DNA of 64,000 nucleotides from DATEOR01 sp046733475 (GCA_046733475.1 JBKPPF010000001.1:36308-100307), one strand, 5' to 3'; positions 48,796-58,238 are shown, numbered from the stretch's first letter. Made by a program: numbers and translations. The notes: generated by a model not told the origin, from the sequence alone.

Positions 48796-50591
48796 GCCGG
48801 GACCTCGAACGCCGCCGCCACATCGAGCTCTGGATCTGCTGTTTGCGGCTCATCGCCGTCCCGTTCGCGGTGATCGAGGTGGCCTTCTTCAGCAACGGCT
48901 ACCCGCCCGGATACGAGCGCTGGGCCTGGCTCGTCACCGGCGCGCTCGCGGTCGGCGCCGGGGTCATCTGGCTGGTCGCCCGGCGGGAGCTTTCGCCGCG
49001 CGGCCAGCGAGCGCTGGCGTACTCCGCCCTGGCGTTCGACATCGCGATCGTGGGCGCCTTCGTGGTCATCTTCTATGCCTGGGAGCCGAACACGCCGATC
49101 CGGCAGGCGCTCTTCCTGCCGGTCGCGGAAGGCGCCGTCCGCTTCGGCATCGCGGGCGGTCTCCTCGTTCCGGTCCTCCTCGCGCCGTTCCTGGCATACG
49201 GCGAGATGCTTCGCGCAGACCGCTACGGCCGGGAGTTCAACCTGGACGCCGTCACGTTCCCTCTCGGCCTCGAGATGCTCATGGGTCTGCTCGTCGGCTG
49301 GCTCGCGGCGCGGCTCGGAAGCGAGGCGTCCGTGGCCGACGCGCGCGCCGGGGAGGCGGAGGAGCTGCGCGACCAGCTCGGGCGGCGGGCCGACCAGCTC
49401 GAGGCCGTCAACCGGGTCTCGCGCGCGCTCGCATCATCGCTCGACCAGGACGAGGCCTTCGACCGCTTCCTCCGTGAGCTCAGCGGGGTCTTCGAGTTCG
49501 AGCGCCTCGCGATCGTCCTCGTGGACGGGGACGAAGCCGTCGTCATGGCCAACTCGGGCCTCGAGGCAGAGGGCCTCTACCCGCCTGGAACGGCGCGGCC
49601 GACGGCGGGCTCCGTCCTCGAGGACGTGGCCAGCGAGTCGCAGACGATCGTCCGCGGCGACATGGACACGAACCCCCGGTATCCGGAGGAGAAGGAGCTG
49701 GCCCGGGTCGGGCTCCGGTCGCGCGTGGTCGCGCCGCTCGCGCCGGGAGGCCAGTTCCTCGGGATGCTCTCTGTCTCACGCTCCGACGCGGACGCGTTCA
49801 CGGACGACGAGGTCGACCTGATCACGATGCTCGCGCGGCAGGTCGGCTTCGCCGTTCAGAACATGCGCACGTACGCAGCCGAGCGCAATGCGGCGGAGGA
49901 GCTCCGTCGGCTCTCGGCCCTCCGCGCCGACTTCGTCTCGCTCGTCTCCCACGAGCTCCGTGCGCCGATGGCCTCGGTGATCGGCTGCGCGGTCACGCTC
50001 CGCCAGCGCTGGCGCGAGCTCGCGCCCGAGCAGCGCGAGTCGTTCCTCGCCCTCATCGAGCAGGAGACCGGCCGGCTCTCGACGCTGATCGGCGATGTGC
50101 TCGACACATCACGGATCGAGGCGGGCACGTTCACCTACGTCTTCGCCGACGTCGATCTCGCCGAGCTCGTCCGCGAGACCGCCTCGATGGTCGAGCTGGG
50201 GCACGACGAGGTGAAGGTCGCGACCCACATCCGCGACCCACTGCCCGCGGTCCGCGGCGACCGCGACCGTCTCCGGCAGCTCCTCCTCAATCTCGTGACC
50301 AACGCCGCCAAGTACACGGTTGCCGGCGACGAGATCGAGGTGCGCGCCGGGGCGGACGACGGCCACGTGCTCGTGACGGTGCTCGACCACGGCCCGGGGA
50401 TCCCCGCCGACCAGCACCGCCTGATCTTCGAGAAGTTCGGACGAGTGAACAGCGGCGGACGCTCCAAGCCCGGAGCAGGACTTGGCCTCTTCATCGCGCG
50501 CTCGATCGCCGAAGCGCATGGAGGCTCGCTCGACGTTCAGTCCGACGCCGGCTCTGGAAGCGCCTTCACCTTCCGGCTGCCTGTGGCCTAG
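48792..50591 (+). CDS. GAF-domain membrane sensor histidine kinase
   Basis: 599 aa, GTG start overlapping the queG stop. About five to six membrane helices form the first ~190 residues. A GAF domain spans about 215-365 (LEAVNRVSRALASSLDQDEA, RSRVVAPLAPGGQFLGMLSV). HisKA carries SHELRAPMASVIGCAVTLRQ and HATPase_c carries NLVTNAAKYTVAGDEI, LDHGPGIPADQHRLIFEKFG and PGAGLGLFIARSIAEAHGGS. No response regulator is adjacent, so it is an orphan kinase. Confidence 0.88.
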   Translation: MSRDLERRRHIELWICCLRLIAVPFAVIEVAFFSNGYPPGYERWAWLVTGALAVGAGVIWLVARRELSPRGQRALAYSALAFDIAIVGAFVVIFYAWEPNTPIRQALFLPVAEGAVRFGIAGGLLVPVLLAPFLAYGEMLRADRYGREFNLDAVTFPLGLEMLMGLLVGWLAARLGSEASVADARAGEAEELRDQLGRRADQLEAVNRVSRALASSLDQDEAFDRFLRELSGVFEFERLAIVLVDGDEAVVMANSGLEAEGLYPPGTARPTAGSVLEDVASESQTIVRGDMDTNPRYPEEKELARVGLRSRVVAPLAPGGQFLGMLSVSRSDADAFTDDEVDLITMLARQVGFAVQNMRTYAAERNAAEELRRLSALRADFVSLVSHELRAPMASVIGCAVTLRQRWRELAPEQRESFLALIEQETGRLSTLIGDVLDTSRIEAGTFTYVFADVDLAELVRETASMVELGHDEVKVATHIRDPLPAVRGDRDRLRQLLLNLVTNAAKYTVAGDEIEVRAGADDGHVLVTVLDHGPGIPADQHRLIFEKFGRVNSGGRSKPGAGLGLFIARSIAEAHGGSLDVQSDAGSGSAFTFRLPVA

Positions 50592-50596
50592 CCGGT

Positions 50597-52609
50597 CTAG
50601 GAAGGGGTCTTGGCAGCCGGCCTGCGCCCGAGCTCCTTCTTCAGGCGCTTGGCGCGGGTGAGGATCTCGCTGCGGACTCCCGATGGCTCGATCACCTCTC
50701 CCTCGCCTCGGTGGGAGAGGATCTCGCCCACCAGGTACTCCATGCTCCCGAAGCGCAGCTCCTCGAGGGCGTAGCCCTTCGCGAGCGGCAATGCGCCGCG
50801 CTCGAGCCGCCAGCGGCCGAGCGCGGGGAAGAAGAGGACGCGGGCCGTGCTGGCGTCGGACAGCTTCTTCGGCACGAGCTCGGGGCGGGGCTCGAAGGTT
50901 TCGTCGAGGAGGTCGGCGCGCTTCATGCGGTCGATGCGGAAGCTGCGCTGCGCGTCCTTCGTCCGGTCCCAACTGTGCACGTACCACCAGGGCAGCTCGC
51001 GCTCGAGTGCATGCGGCTCGATCGTGCGAATGCTCGTCTCCTCGCCGACGGCCGTGTATTCGATCTCGACGAGCCGGTGCTCGGTGCTTGCGCGCGAGAG
51101 CGTGGCGATGAGCTGCTCCTCGGCTGTGACCGCCTGGCGCTCGGGGCCCTCGTCGACGTCGAACTCGCCGAAGGTCTCCTCGAGCTTGCGCCGCACGCGC
51201 TCGAGCGGCGTGTGGGCTTCGGCGGCGATCATCGGGCCGACGAACTCGAGGGCGAGCCGAATGGCGCGGGCCTCGAGCGGCGTCAGCCTCGGCGGGCGCC
51301 GGAACGTGTCGCCGAAGAGCTCCTTCTCGACGTACACCTCGTCGTCCTCGAGGGCGGCGTAGACCGCGTAGCAGCCGCCGCCGAAGTTGACGAGGTTGAG
51401 GAGCTGAAGGTGGTCGTCCAGCTGGTCCGGCGGGATCTTGAAGCGCTCGACGATCTCGTCCGCCGGGATCCGCGCAGAGGTCGAGTTTCCGCAGCTCGCG
51501 AGCAGGAATGCGAGCAGCGCCTGGAGGACGCCGAAGCGCTCCGGAGCGACCGGCCCTGCCGGCCGCTCGACCGGTTCCGCCTCCTGTCTCGACGCGGCTG
51601 CGCGCGGCGGCTTCGTCGGCTCGCCCTCGTGGGTCTCGATCACCTTGTCGATTCCAGCGCGGACGAGGTCGACGAGCTCGGGCGGCGAGAGCGGGCGCGC
51701 GCGGCCTTCCTGGCGGAGCACCCAGCCCGCGAGCTGGCCGAGTTCCGCGTACTCCGTGGTGAAAACGTCGTCCTCCACGCTGCCGCGGTCGATCATGCGC
51801 TCGACCCACCAGGCGGTGTCTGCATCGAGCTCGATCGTCGCCTCGCCGATCGGGTCCCCGAACTGCCAGTCCTGCTTGCCCCGGTACTCGGCGGGCTCGA
51901 ATTCCTCCGGCATGCGGAAGTCGCGCTCCCGCCGCGTCGCGAAGCGGATGTCGCCGCGGATCCGCGACACGCGGAACGTGCGCATCGCGTCGCGGTCGTG
52001 GTCGTAGCCGATCACGTACCAGGAGCCGCGGTCAGGAAGGAGCGCGTAGGGGTTCACGGTGCGCTCGGACTCGACGTCCCGGCCGATCGTGTAGTACGGG
52101 AACTTGACCGTGCGCTGCTTCGAGATCGCATTCTCGAGCTTCGTGAGGCGGCCCGACATCTCGGCCGAGTAGTCGGGGTCCCGGACCTCGATCCGCACGG
52201 CAGCCTCGGTCGGCTCCTCGTCAAAGCCGGGCCGGCCGAGCGCGAGGTTCTGGAGGGCGAGGCGCAACGGCTCCGCGTACGCGAACTGGCCTTCGAGCAT
52301 GTAGAGCGCGGTCTGCAACGCCGCGAGCTCGTCCTCTTCGAGCTTCAGCTCCGGGAGGAAGTAGTTCTCGGAGCGAAGCGTGTAGAGCTCCTCGCCGGTG
52401 AACTCGTCGCGCTGCGAGTGGAGCGGAACCCCGAGGGCGATCAGCTCCGTGCGGTCGGAGTAGAACCGGCGGGCGAACGCCTCGTCGGACATCTCCGAGT
52501 AGCCCTCGACGGTCGACTTGATGTCGCGCGCGGTGAGCGGTCTTCGCTCGGCCATCAGGAAAGCGACGAGCGAGAGCTGGCGGATCAGCTTGTCGGTGTC
52601 GTGTGACAG
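50597..52609 (-). CDS. Fused PafB-PafC-like tandem WYL-domain regulator
   Basis: About 670 aa holding two HTH-WYL units in one chain: the first about residues 1-310 of the frame (TDKLIRQLSLVAFLMAERRP, FPYYTIGRDVESERTVNPYA, GSWYVIGYDHDRDAMRTFRV), the second about 345 to the end (RIPADEIVERFKIPPDQLDD, RTIEPHALERELPWWYVHSW, DAQRSFRIDRMKR). In many actinobacteria PafB and PafC are separate genes that together activate the LexA-independent DNA damage response. It lies divergent from and touching dinB. The start is unclear: homology begins near 52600 but the first canonical in-frame start is ATG 52555; I give CTG 52609 as a placeholder. Confidence 0.82.
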   Translation of the reverse strand: MSHDTDKLIRQLSLVAFLMAERRPLTARDIKSTVEGYSEMSDEAFARRFYSDRTELIALGVPLHSQRDEFTGEELYTLRSENYFLPELKLEEDELAALQTALYMLEGQFAYAEPLRLALQNLALGRPGFDEEPTEAAVRIEVRDPDYSAEMSGRLTKLENAISKQRTVKFPYYTIGRDVESERTVNPYALLPDRGSWYVIGYDHDRDAMRTFRVSRIRGDIRFATRRERDFRMPEEFEPAEYRGKQDWQFGDPIGEATIELDADTAWWVERMIDRGSVEDDVFTTEYAELGQLAGWVLRQEGRARPLSPPELVDLVRAGIDKVIETHEGEPTKPPRAAASRQEAEPVERPAGPVAPERFGVLQALLAFLLASCGNSTSARIPADEIVERFKIPPDQLDDHLQLLNLVNFGGGCYAVYAALEDDEVYVEKELFGDTFRRPPRLTPLEARAIRLALEFVGPMIAAEAHTPLERVRRKLEETFGEFDVDEGPERQAVTAEEQLIATLSRASTEHRLVEIEYTAVGEETSIRTIEPHALERELPWWYVHSWDRTKDAQRSFRIDRMKRADLLDETFEPRPELVPKKLSDASTARVLFFPALGRWRLERGALPLAKGYALEELRFGSMEYLVGEILSHRGEGEVIEPSGVRSEILTRAKRLKKELGRRPAAKTPS

Positions 52610-52628
52610 GGGACCTATTCTTTCAGTC

Positions 52629-53696
52629 GTGACAAGTCCGCCGAAGATCGTCGCGCACCTCGACCTCGATGCGTTCTTCGCCGCAGTCGAGGAGCTCGAG
52701 CATCCGGAGCTCCGCGACAAGCCGCTCGTGGTGGGCGGAGACCCCCGCGGGCGCGGCGTCGTGGCGACGGCGAACTACGCGGCGCGGAAGTACGGGATCC
52801 ATTCCGCGATGAGCTGCGCCGAGGCGCTGCGGCGCTGTCCCCACGCCGTTTTTCTCCCGCCGAGTCGCGGCCTCTACTCGCAGTACTCGCGCGCGGTGTG
52901 GACGGTCGTCCGGGAAGTGGTGCCCACCGTCGAGCGCACGGGCATCGACGAGGGGTACCTCGACCTGGGCGAGGTGACCGAGACTTTCCGCGCCGTGCGA
53001 CCCCTCGCCGAGGCAGTGCAGACCGCGGTGAAGGGTGCGACGAACCTCTCCTGCTCGCTCGGGATCGGAACCTGCAAGGTCGTCGCCAAGGTGGCCAGCG
53101 ACCGGCGCAAGCCCGGCGGGATCACGATCGTCCGCCCGGGACGCGAGGCGGCCTTCCTCGCGCCGTTCGCCGTCCGCCTCCTGCCCGGGGTGGGGCCTCG
53201 AGCCGAGGAGCGCCTTCGCAGAGCGGGGATCGAGACGATCGGAGGCCTCGCGAGCCTTGCGGACGCCGATCTCTCGCGGCTCCTTCCGGGCAAGGTCGGG
53301 CGGCTGCTTCGCGATCGCGCGCGCGGAATCGACCCGAGGCCCCTCGAGCTCGAGAGCGAGTCGATCTCGATCGGCCACGAGGAGACCTTCGAGCGAGACG
53401 TTTCCGATCGTGCGCAGCTCCACGCCGAGCTGCGCCGGATGGCCGAGTCAGTCGCAGGCCACCTCGAGCGCGGAGGCCAGGTGGCGCGGACGGTGACGAC
53501 CAAGGTGCGCTATCCGGACTTCTCCATCCGCAGCCGCTCGACGACGGAGCCCCACGGCTTCGCCGATGCGGAGCGGATCGGAGATCTCGCCTGCGCGCTT
53601 CTCGACCGGGCGCTCGCGGACCGGCCGGGGGCGCTGCGCCTCGTCGGCGTGAGCGTCTCGAACCTCGAGGCGCATCAGCAGCTCGTGCTGGGCTAG
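52629..53696 (+). CDS. dinB: DNA polymerase IV (Y-family)
   Basis: 355 aa from GTG 52629. Palm motif AHLDLDAFFAAVEELEHPEL with catalytic Asp residues, YAARKYGIHSAMSCAEALRR, then RTGIDEGYLDLGEVTETFRA, in which the usual SIDE motif reads GIDE. Helix-hairpin-helix LLPGVGPRAEERLRRAGIET, and a little-finger domain (SIGHEETFERDVSDRAQLHA). No C-terminal beta-clamp peptide is obvious. Error-prone lesion bypass. It starts within ~20-70 bases of the PafBC-like gene on the other strand, so regulation by that protein is plausible. Confidence 0.93.
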   Translation: MTSPPKIVAHLDLDAFFAAVEELEHPELRDKPLVVGGDPRGRGVVATANYAARKYGIHSAMSCAEALRRCPHAVFLPPSRGLYSQYSRAVWTVVREVVPTVERTGIDEGYLDLGEVTETFRAVRPLAEAVQTAVKGATNLSCSLGIGTCKVVAKVASDRRKPGGITIVRPGREAAFLAPFAVRLLPGVGPRAEERLRRAGIETIGGLASLADADLSRLLPGKVGRLLRDRARGIDPRPLELESESISIGHEETFERDVSDRAQLHAELRRMAESVAGHLERGGQVARTVTTKVRYPDFSIRSRSTTEPHGFADAERIGDLACALLDRALADRPGALRLVGVSVSNLEAHQQLVLG

Positions 53697-53697
53697 A

Positions 53698-54114
53698 TCA
53701 GGCGGCCGCTGGAGTGGCTTCGAGGTGCTGGTGCGACGGGCAGTACTCGCGCTCAGGAAGCGGCGTGCGCTGGCACGGCTTGCCCTTGCGCGTCGTCGCG
53801 CGGCAGCGGGCCACCCCGCCGTCGAACGCGCCCGCCTCGATCTGCGCCTCGATGAACTCCACCGCGGCGCCGATCCCCTCGGTGACGGCCCAGGCCACCT
53901 GCGCCTGCTGCGTGATGGGGAAGTAGCGGCGGATGTCCTGGAAGAGCGTCTTGTCAGGGCTCGAGAAATAGCGCGGATCCTTGGCGAGCCGCTCGACGCA
54001 GTCCTCGCAAGCGGCGAGGACGTCACGGCGGTACTCCAGCTGCTTCTCGACGGCGACGTACGGGTCGATCAGGTCTTTGATGCTCCGATATATGGCTCTC
54101 GAGTACTGATACAT
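53698..54114 (-). CDS. Helical protein with C-terminal zinc motif, unknown
   Basis: 138 aa. Residues 1-100 are helical (MYQYSRAIYRSIKDLIDPYV, YRRDVLAACEDCVERLAKDP, RRYFPITQQAQVAWAVTEGI). The end carries ARCRATTRKGKPCQRTPLPE with REYCPSHQHLE, a C-x8-C-x10-C-x2-H zinc-binding pattern seen in several short DUFs. Convergent with dinB, one base between stops. GGAGAGGAC lies 13 bases before the ATG. Function unknown. Confidence 0.7.
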   Translation of the reverse strand: MYQYSRAIYRSIKDLIDPYVAVEKQLEYRRDVLAACEDCVERLAKDPRYFSSPDKTLFQDIRRYFPITQQAQVAWAVTEGIGAAVEFIEAQIEAGAFDGGVARCRATTRKGKPCQRTPLPEREYCPSHQHLEATPAAA

Positions 54115-54293
54115 ACGCGCCGGAAGTTGTCCTCTCCCTCGGTGATCGAGCTTACCTAGCCGACCTTCAAAAAGCCTGCAAAATTCTGTTAACCGCAGAT
54201 TAAGTGCGTCCGATTCAGCGTCGGGCGCGCATCCTGACGTGGCCCCGGGGCTGTTACAATCTTCCCGCTTCGCGTCGTTGCAAACGGCGCGCG

Positions 54294-55043
54294 CTAGTTC
54301 GAGACTTCGCGCACGTACGCAGTCGGGAATCCTTTTGTCCGCGCGTTCGGAAGGGCGGCGTTCGCCTGGGACTCCGTGTCATAGATCCCGGTGAACGTGA
54401 CGTAGTAGCCCGGGTTCAGGCTCGAGAAGTCGGAGGAGTTGAGTATCCCGACCTGGGAGAGGCCGTTCGTCCGCGCCTTGTCGGCCGCGGCCTCGGCCTG
54501 GGAGCGGCCGTTGCTCGTCGGCACCGACTTGAGGACGACGGTGAAGCCGTCCTTCGACGGGGGCCAGGTGACGTTGCTCCCAGTCGTGGTCGTCGTCCCG
54601 AAGGTCGTCGTGCCGAACGTCGTGGTGGAGAACGTCGTCGTACTGATGCTCGTGCTGGGTGGGGGGATCGTGATGGTGCCCGGCGTTGTCGTCACAACCC
54701 CGACCGTGTCTGTCGTCGAGGCAGAGGTCGAGACGGGGATGGACGTCGCCGGCTCGCTGCTCTTCCCGTCGTCGGTCGCAGCCAGTGCGACGACCGCGCC
54801 CGAGACGAGGGCGACGAGCAGCAGCGCAGCGAGGGCCGCCCAGAGCCAGATCGGGGAGTCGCGTCGCCAGACCTCAGCGTAGCGGCCACCGGTGTAGGCG
54901 CCGGGGAGGCGCCGGCCACACTCCAGGCAGTACTCCTGGTAGACGTCGTGCGGCGCGCCGCAATTGGGGCAGCGGCCGGGCTCGGGGGGCGGGGTAGGAA
55001 GCCCCGCCTCGGGCGGCGGAGGTGGAGGCGGGGGCTCGACCAC
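54294..55043 (-). CDS. Zinc-ribbon, single-pass membrane protein with SPOR-like C-terminal domain
   Basis: 249 aa, GTG start. A poly-proline opening (about 12 residues) precedes a zinc ribbon (CPNCGAPHDVYQEYCLECGR), one helix (WLWAALAALLLVALVSGAVV), a long Thr/Ser-rich linker (about 100-160, with repeated TTTFGTTT units) and a C-terminal SPOR-like domain (FTVVLKSVPTSNGRSQAEAA, YYVTFTGIYDTESQANAALP). SPOR domains bind denuded peptidoglycan at division sites, so a cell-wall role is likely. Starts one base after the stop of the zinc-ribbon gene upstream. Confidence 0.72.
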   Translation of the reverse strand: MVEPPPPPPPPEAGLPTPPPEPGRCPNCGAPHDVYQEYCLECGRRLPGAYTGGRYAEVWRRDSPIWLWAALAALLLVALVSGAVVALAATDDGKSSEPATSIPVSTSASTTDTVGVVTTTPGTITIPPPSTSISTTTFSTTTFGTTTFGTTTTTGSNVTWPPSKDGFTVVLKSVPTSNGRSQAEAAADKARTNGLSQVGILNSSDFSSLNPGYYVTFTGIYDTESQANAALPNARTKGFPTAYVREVSN

Positions 55044-55044
55044 G

Positions 55045-55611
55045 CTAGTCCTCCTCGCCGGTCGACCAGCGGCGAATCAGCGTCTGGTCGAGGTCCTCGG
55101 TCCCGGAAGAAAACTCGTCCGCCGCAACGGAATGACCACAGGCCGGGCAGAAGTTCGTGTCCGCCGGAAGCGGCCCCGCGCAGTGGGAACAGGTGGAGAG
55201 GGCCTTCGTCCCCGTGGCCGGGCGTCCGCAATGCGAGCAGAAGTGGGCTCCCGGAAGGAGAGGGGCGCCGCAGGCGCAGAGCTGCACAGCTCGCGTCCCG
55301 CGTGGCACTGCGCTTGCCGCGAGCATGAGCCCGTCGAGTTCCAGCATCCGCTCCTCGATGGCCAGGACGTCGCTCGCGCGCTCGACGAGGAGCTCCGGGC
55401 GGAACCGACCGCGGCGCACCATCTCGACCGTGAGGCCGCCAACGTCACGGATCTCGGTCTCGCGCCGCCCCGCGAGCCAGCGCCGCTCGCGCCGCATTCG
55501 CCCGGGAGGCGGCAGCGGAGTCGATCCGGGCGGGCCTTCGGGAACACGTGGAGACTCTTCGACGCCGGGCTCGACCTGCCGGCCGCGGCGAAGTCTTCGG
55601 ACCCAGGGCAT
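55045..55611 (-). CDS. Double zinc-ribbon protein
   Basis: 188 aa. The N-terminal ~60 residues are basic and proline-rich. A helical middle contains RPELLVERASDVLAIEERML. The second half has three CxxC knuckle sets: CACGAPLLPGAHFCSHCGRP and CSHCAGPLPADTNFCPACGH. Operon with the SPOR-like gene downstream (1 nt between), suggesting a shared membrane or wall complex. No family I can name. Confidence 0.68.
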   Translation of the reverse strand: MPWVRRLRRGRQVEPGVEESPRVPEGPPGSTPLPPPGRMRRERRWLAGRRETEIRDVGGLTVEMVRRGRFRPELLVERASDVLAIEERMLELDGLMLAASAVPRGTRAVQLCACGAPLLPGAHFCSHCGRPATGTKALSTCSHCAGPLPADTNFCPACGHSVAADEFSSGTEDLDQTLIRRWSTGEED

Positions 55612-55653
55612 CTGGCTCCCGAGTCTAACGCCCGGGAGTGACGAGTTCGACCG

Positions 55654-57081
55654 CTAGAGCGCGAGAACGACGAGGCGCTCTTCGGTCATCTCCCGCACGG
55701 CGTAGTGCGGGCCTTCCTTCGTGTTGCCGGACTCCTTGACGCCTCCATACGGCATCTGATCGGCACGGAAGGTCGGCGCCTCGTTCACGGTCACGCCGCC
55801 GAACTCGAGCGCGGCGGCTGCTGCGAGGGCCGTCTTCAGGTTGGCCGTGAAGACCCCGGCCTGGAGCCCGTACTCGGTCGCGTTGGCGAGCTCGAACGCC
55901 TCCTCGGAGGAGTCGTAGGGCGAAACGGTGCAGAGCGGGCCGAAGACTTCCTGGCACGAGACCTTCATGTCGGGCGTGACGTCCGCGAGCACCGTTGGCT
56001 GCAGCAGACCGTCGACGACCTCGCCGCCTGCGAGCACCGTTGCTCCGGCGGACTTCGCCTCCTCGACCCAGGAGACGATCCGGTCACGCGCGTCCTCGTC
56101 GATGACCGGGCCCACGTCGGTGTCCTCCTCGCCCGGGTCGCCCACCTTGAGCGCCTGGACCTTTGGGATGAAACGCGAGACGAAGTCGTCGTACGCCTCA
56201 CGCTTGACGTAGATCCGCTGGACGGAGATGCAACTCTGGCCCGCGAAGGAGAACGCATTCGCGGCGAGCTTCGCAGCCGCCTCCTCGATGTCCGCATCGG
56301 CCTCGACGACCACCGGCGTCGCGTTCCCGAGCTCGAGGTTCACGCGCTTCTTCACCGCGCGCTCCCGGATCTTCCAGCCGACGCCCGAGGAGCCGGTAAA
56401 CGTAATCAGCTTCACGCGCTCGTCTTCGACGATGACGTCGCCGATCTCGGCGGAGGGGCCGACAAGGACGTTTAGCCAGCCGGGTGGAAGCCCGGCTTCG
56501 GTCTCGAGCTCGCCGAGCAGGAGTGCAGAGAGCGGGGTATGGCCGGCGGGCTTGAGCACGACGGCGCAGCCGGCGGCGAGCGCGGGGGCGACCTTGTGTG
56601 CGACGAGGTTGAGCGGGAAGTTGAAAGGGGTGATCGCGCCGACGATCCCGATCGGCACGCGCATCGTGTAGGCGACCTTGCCGACCCCGGCGTTGGAGGC
56701 GTCCATCGGGACGACCTCCCCGGCGAGGCGGCGCGCCTCGACCGCAGCCATCGTGTACGTGGACGCGGCGCGCTCGGCCTCGACCCGGGCGGCCTTCATC
56801 GGCTTTCCGGCCTCGGCCGAGATCGTCTCCGCGACCTCGTCGTGCCGCTCCTTCAGAAGCGCGGCGACGCGGTCGAGGATCGCGGCCCGCTCATGGGCGG
56901 GAAGGGGGGAGCTCATCGCACGCTCCGCCGCATCGAGCGCCTTCTGTGCGTGCTCCGTGCCCGCCCGCGCCACGCGAGCGACCGTTTCTCCCGAATAGGG
57001 CGAGTCGACGTCCTGCCAGTCGCCCGTCTCGATCCACTCCCCGTCGAGGAGGAGCTTCCGCTCCTGAACCGTCACAGCCAT
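55654..57081 (-). CDS. NAD(P)-dependent aldehyde dehydrogenase
   Basis: 475 aa from ATG 57081. Cofactor and catalytic motifs: VPIGIVGAITPFNFPLNLVA, LKPAGHTPLSALLLGELETE, FTGSSGVGWKIRERA, general base Glu in NLELGNATPVVVEADADIEE and catalytic Cys in FSFAGQSCISVQRIYV. The glutamate motif reads ELGNATP where ELGG-A is most usual, as in lactaldehyde/glyceraldehyde-type members. Substrate not determinable. Divergent from the hydroxyacyl-CoA dehydrogenase gene with 32 nt between starts. Confidence 0.92.
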   Translation of the reverse strand: MAVTVQERKLLLDGEWIETGDWQDVDSPYSGETVARVARAGTEHAQKALDAAERAMSSPLPAHERAAILDRVAALLKERHDEVAETISAEAGKPMKAARVEAERAASTYTMAAVEARRLAGEVVPMDASNAGVGKVAYTMRVPIGIVGAITPFNFPLNLVAHKVAPALAAGCAVVLKPAGHTPLSALLLGELETEAGLPPGWLNVLVGPSAEIGDVIVEDERVKLITFTGSSGVGWKIRERAVKKRVNLELGNATPVVVEADADIEEAAAKLAANAFSFAGQSCISVQRIYVKREAYDDFVSRFIPKVQALKVGDPGEEDTDVGPVIDEDARDRIVSWVEEAKSAGATVLAGGEVVDGLLQPTVLADVTPDMKVSCQEVFGPLCTVSPYDSSEEAFELANATEYGLQAGVFTANLKTALAAAAALEFGGVTVNEAPTFRADQMPYGGVKESGNTKEGPHYAVREMTEERLVVLAL

Positions 57082-57113
57082 AGGAGACCTATTCAACCAT
57101 TACGCTGCCGCGC

Positions 57114-57968
57114 GTGGCGACCGAGATTCAGCGGGTCGGCGTTGTCGGGCTCGGGACGATGGGCGCGGGCATCGCGCAGGTCTGCGTACAGGCCGGCGTC
57201 GAGACCGTCGGGCGCGAAGTGACCGAGGAGCTCGGCCGCGGCGCGCGGGAGCGCATCGCCCACTACCTCGGTCGGGGAGTTGAGAAGGGCCGGCTCACCG
57301 CCGAGCAGCGGGACGCGGCGCTCGGACGGTTGACGACGACCGCCGAGCTGGCGGATCTCGAGGGCTGCGACCTCGTGATCGAAGCCGTCGTCGAGGAGCT
57401 CGACGCGAAGCGCGAGATCTTCGCGGAGCTCGACCGCCTGCTTCCGTCGGCGGTGCTCGCGACGAACACCTCCGCCTTGCCTGTGAGGAAGATCGCCGCC
57501 GCGGCCGAGCGGCCCGAGCGCGTCGTCGGCATGCATTTCTTCAATCCCGCGCCGGTGTTGCCGCTCGTCGAGGTCGTGCAGGCGGAGGCCTCCTCGGAGG
57601 AAGCAGTCGAGACAGCCTTCGCATTCGCCGAGCGGATAGGAAAACGTCCGATCCGGTGTCGGGACACGCCCGGTTTCGTCGTCAACCGCATCCTCATCCC
57701 GCTCCTGAACGACTGCGTGCGCGTGCTCGAGGACGCTTCGGTCACGCCAGAGGACCTCGACACGGCCATGACCGCCGGCGTGAACTGGCCGATCGGGCCG
57801 TGTGCGCTCATCGACCTCATCGGCGTGGACGTCCACGTGCACGCCTCGGAGGCGCTCTACGGCGCACTCGGCGAAGAGAGGATGCGTCCGCCCGCGCGGC
57901 TCGTCGAGCTGCAGGAGAGCGGCAGGCTCGGACGCAAGACCGGCGAGGGGTTCTTCCGCTACGGGTAA
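57114..57968 (+). CDS. 3-hydroxyacyl-CoA (3-hydroxybutyryl-CoA) dehydrogenase
   Basis: 284 aa, GTG start. Rossmann motif VGVVGLGTMGAGIAQVCVQA, then CDLVIEAVVEELDAKREIFA and NTSALPVRKIAAAAERPERV. The catalytic His-Glu pair lies in VGMHFFNPAPVLPLVEVVQA, and DTPGFVVNRILIPLLNDCVR begins the C-terminal domain. It oxidises 3-hydroxyacyl-CoA in fatty acid or butyrate/PHB metabolism. Expected length for the FadB2 group. No thiolase or enoyl hydratase nearby. Confidence 0.92.
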   Translation: MATEIQRVGVVGLGTMGAGIAQVCVQAGVETVGREVTEELGRGARERIAHYLGRGVEKGRLTAEQRDAALGRLTTTAELADLEGCDLVIEAVVEELDAKREIFAELDRLLPSAVLATNTSALPVRKIAAAAERPERVVGMHFFNPAPVLPLVEVVQAEASSEEAVETAFAFAERIGKRPIRCRDTPGFVVNRILIPLLNDCVRVLEDASVTPEDLDTAMTAGVNWPIGPCALIDLIGVDVHVHASEALYGALGEERMRPPARLVELQESGRLGRKTGEGFFRYG

Positions 57969-58002
57969 GGACGTCCGGCGCTGGGCCTAGGATCAAAGGC
58001 CG

Positions 58003-58212
58003 GTGACGATGTGCGCGATGTGCCGGAGAAACCTGCTCGCGGGCGAGAGCTTCCGCTACTGGCAGGTTCGCCGGAATGAGCGGCCGGGCGGGCGGATCGT
58101 CTGCCTGCTCTGCGAGAGGGAGGCCGCACGCGAAGGATGGCAGCGAAGCGGTGACCCGCTTCGCCACGAGAACGCGACTGGACTTCGCGGATCCGTGCGA
58201 CGCGTCGCGTAG
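58003..58212 (+). CDS. Small CxxC protein, unknown
   Basis: 69 aa, GTG start. MTMCAMCRRNLLAGESFRYW and IVCLLCEREAAREGWQR give two CxxC pairs 29 residues apart, a likely single zinc site. It follows the hydroxyacyl-CoA dehydrogenase gene by 34 nt on the same strand. No further family signal. Confidence 0.62.
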   Translation: MTMCAMCRRNLLAGESFRYWQVRRNERPGGRIVCLLCEREAAREGWQRSGDPLRHENATGLRGSVRRVA

Positions 58213-58238
58213 CCACGTCTCTGACCGGCGCCTCGCTG

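Noticed and set aside
54250..54262. A TACAAT -10-like box on the plus strand upstream of the SPOR-like gene's 3' end
   Set aside because: It would read antisense into the SPOR-like gene, no -35 at the right spacing is visible, and no small RNA structure follows.
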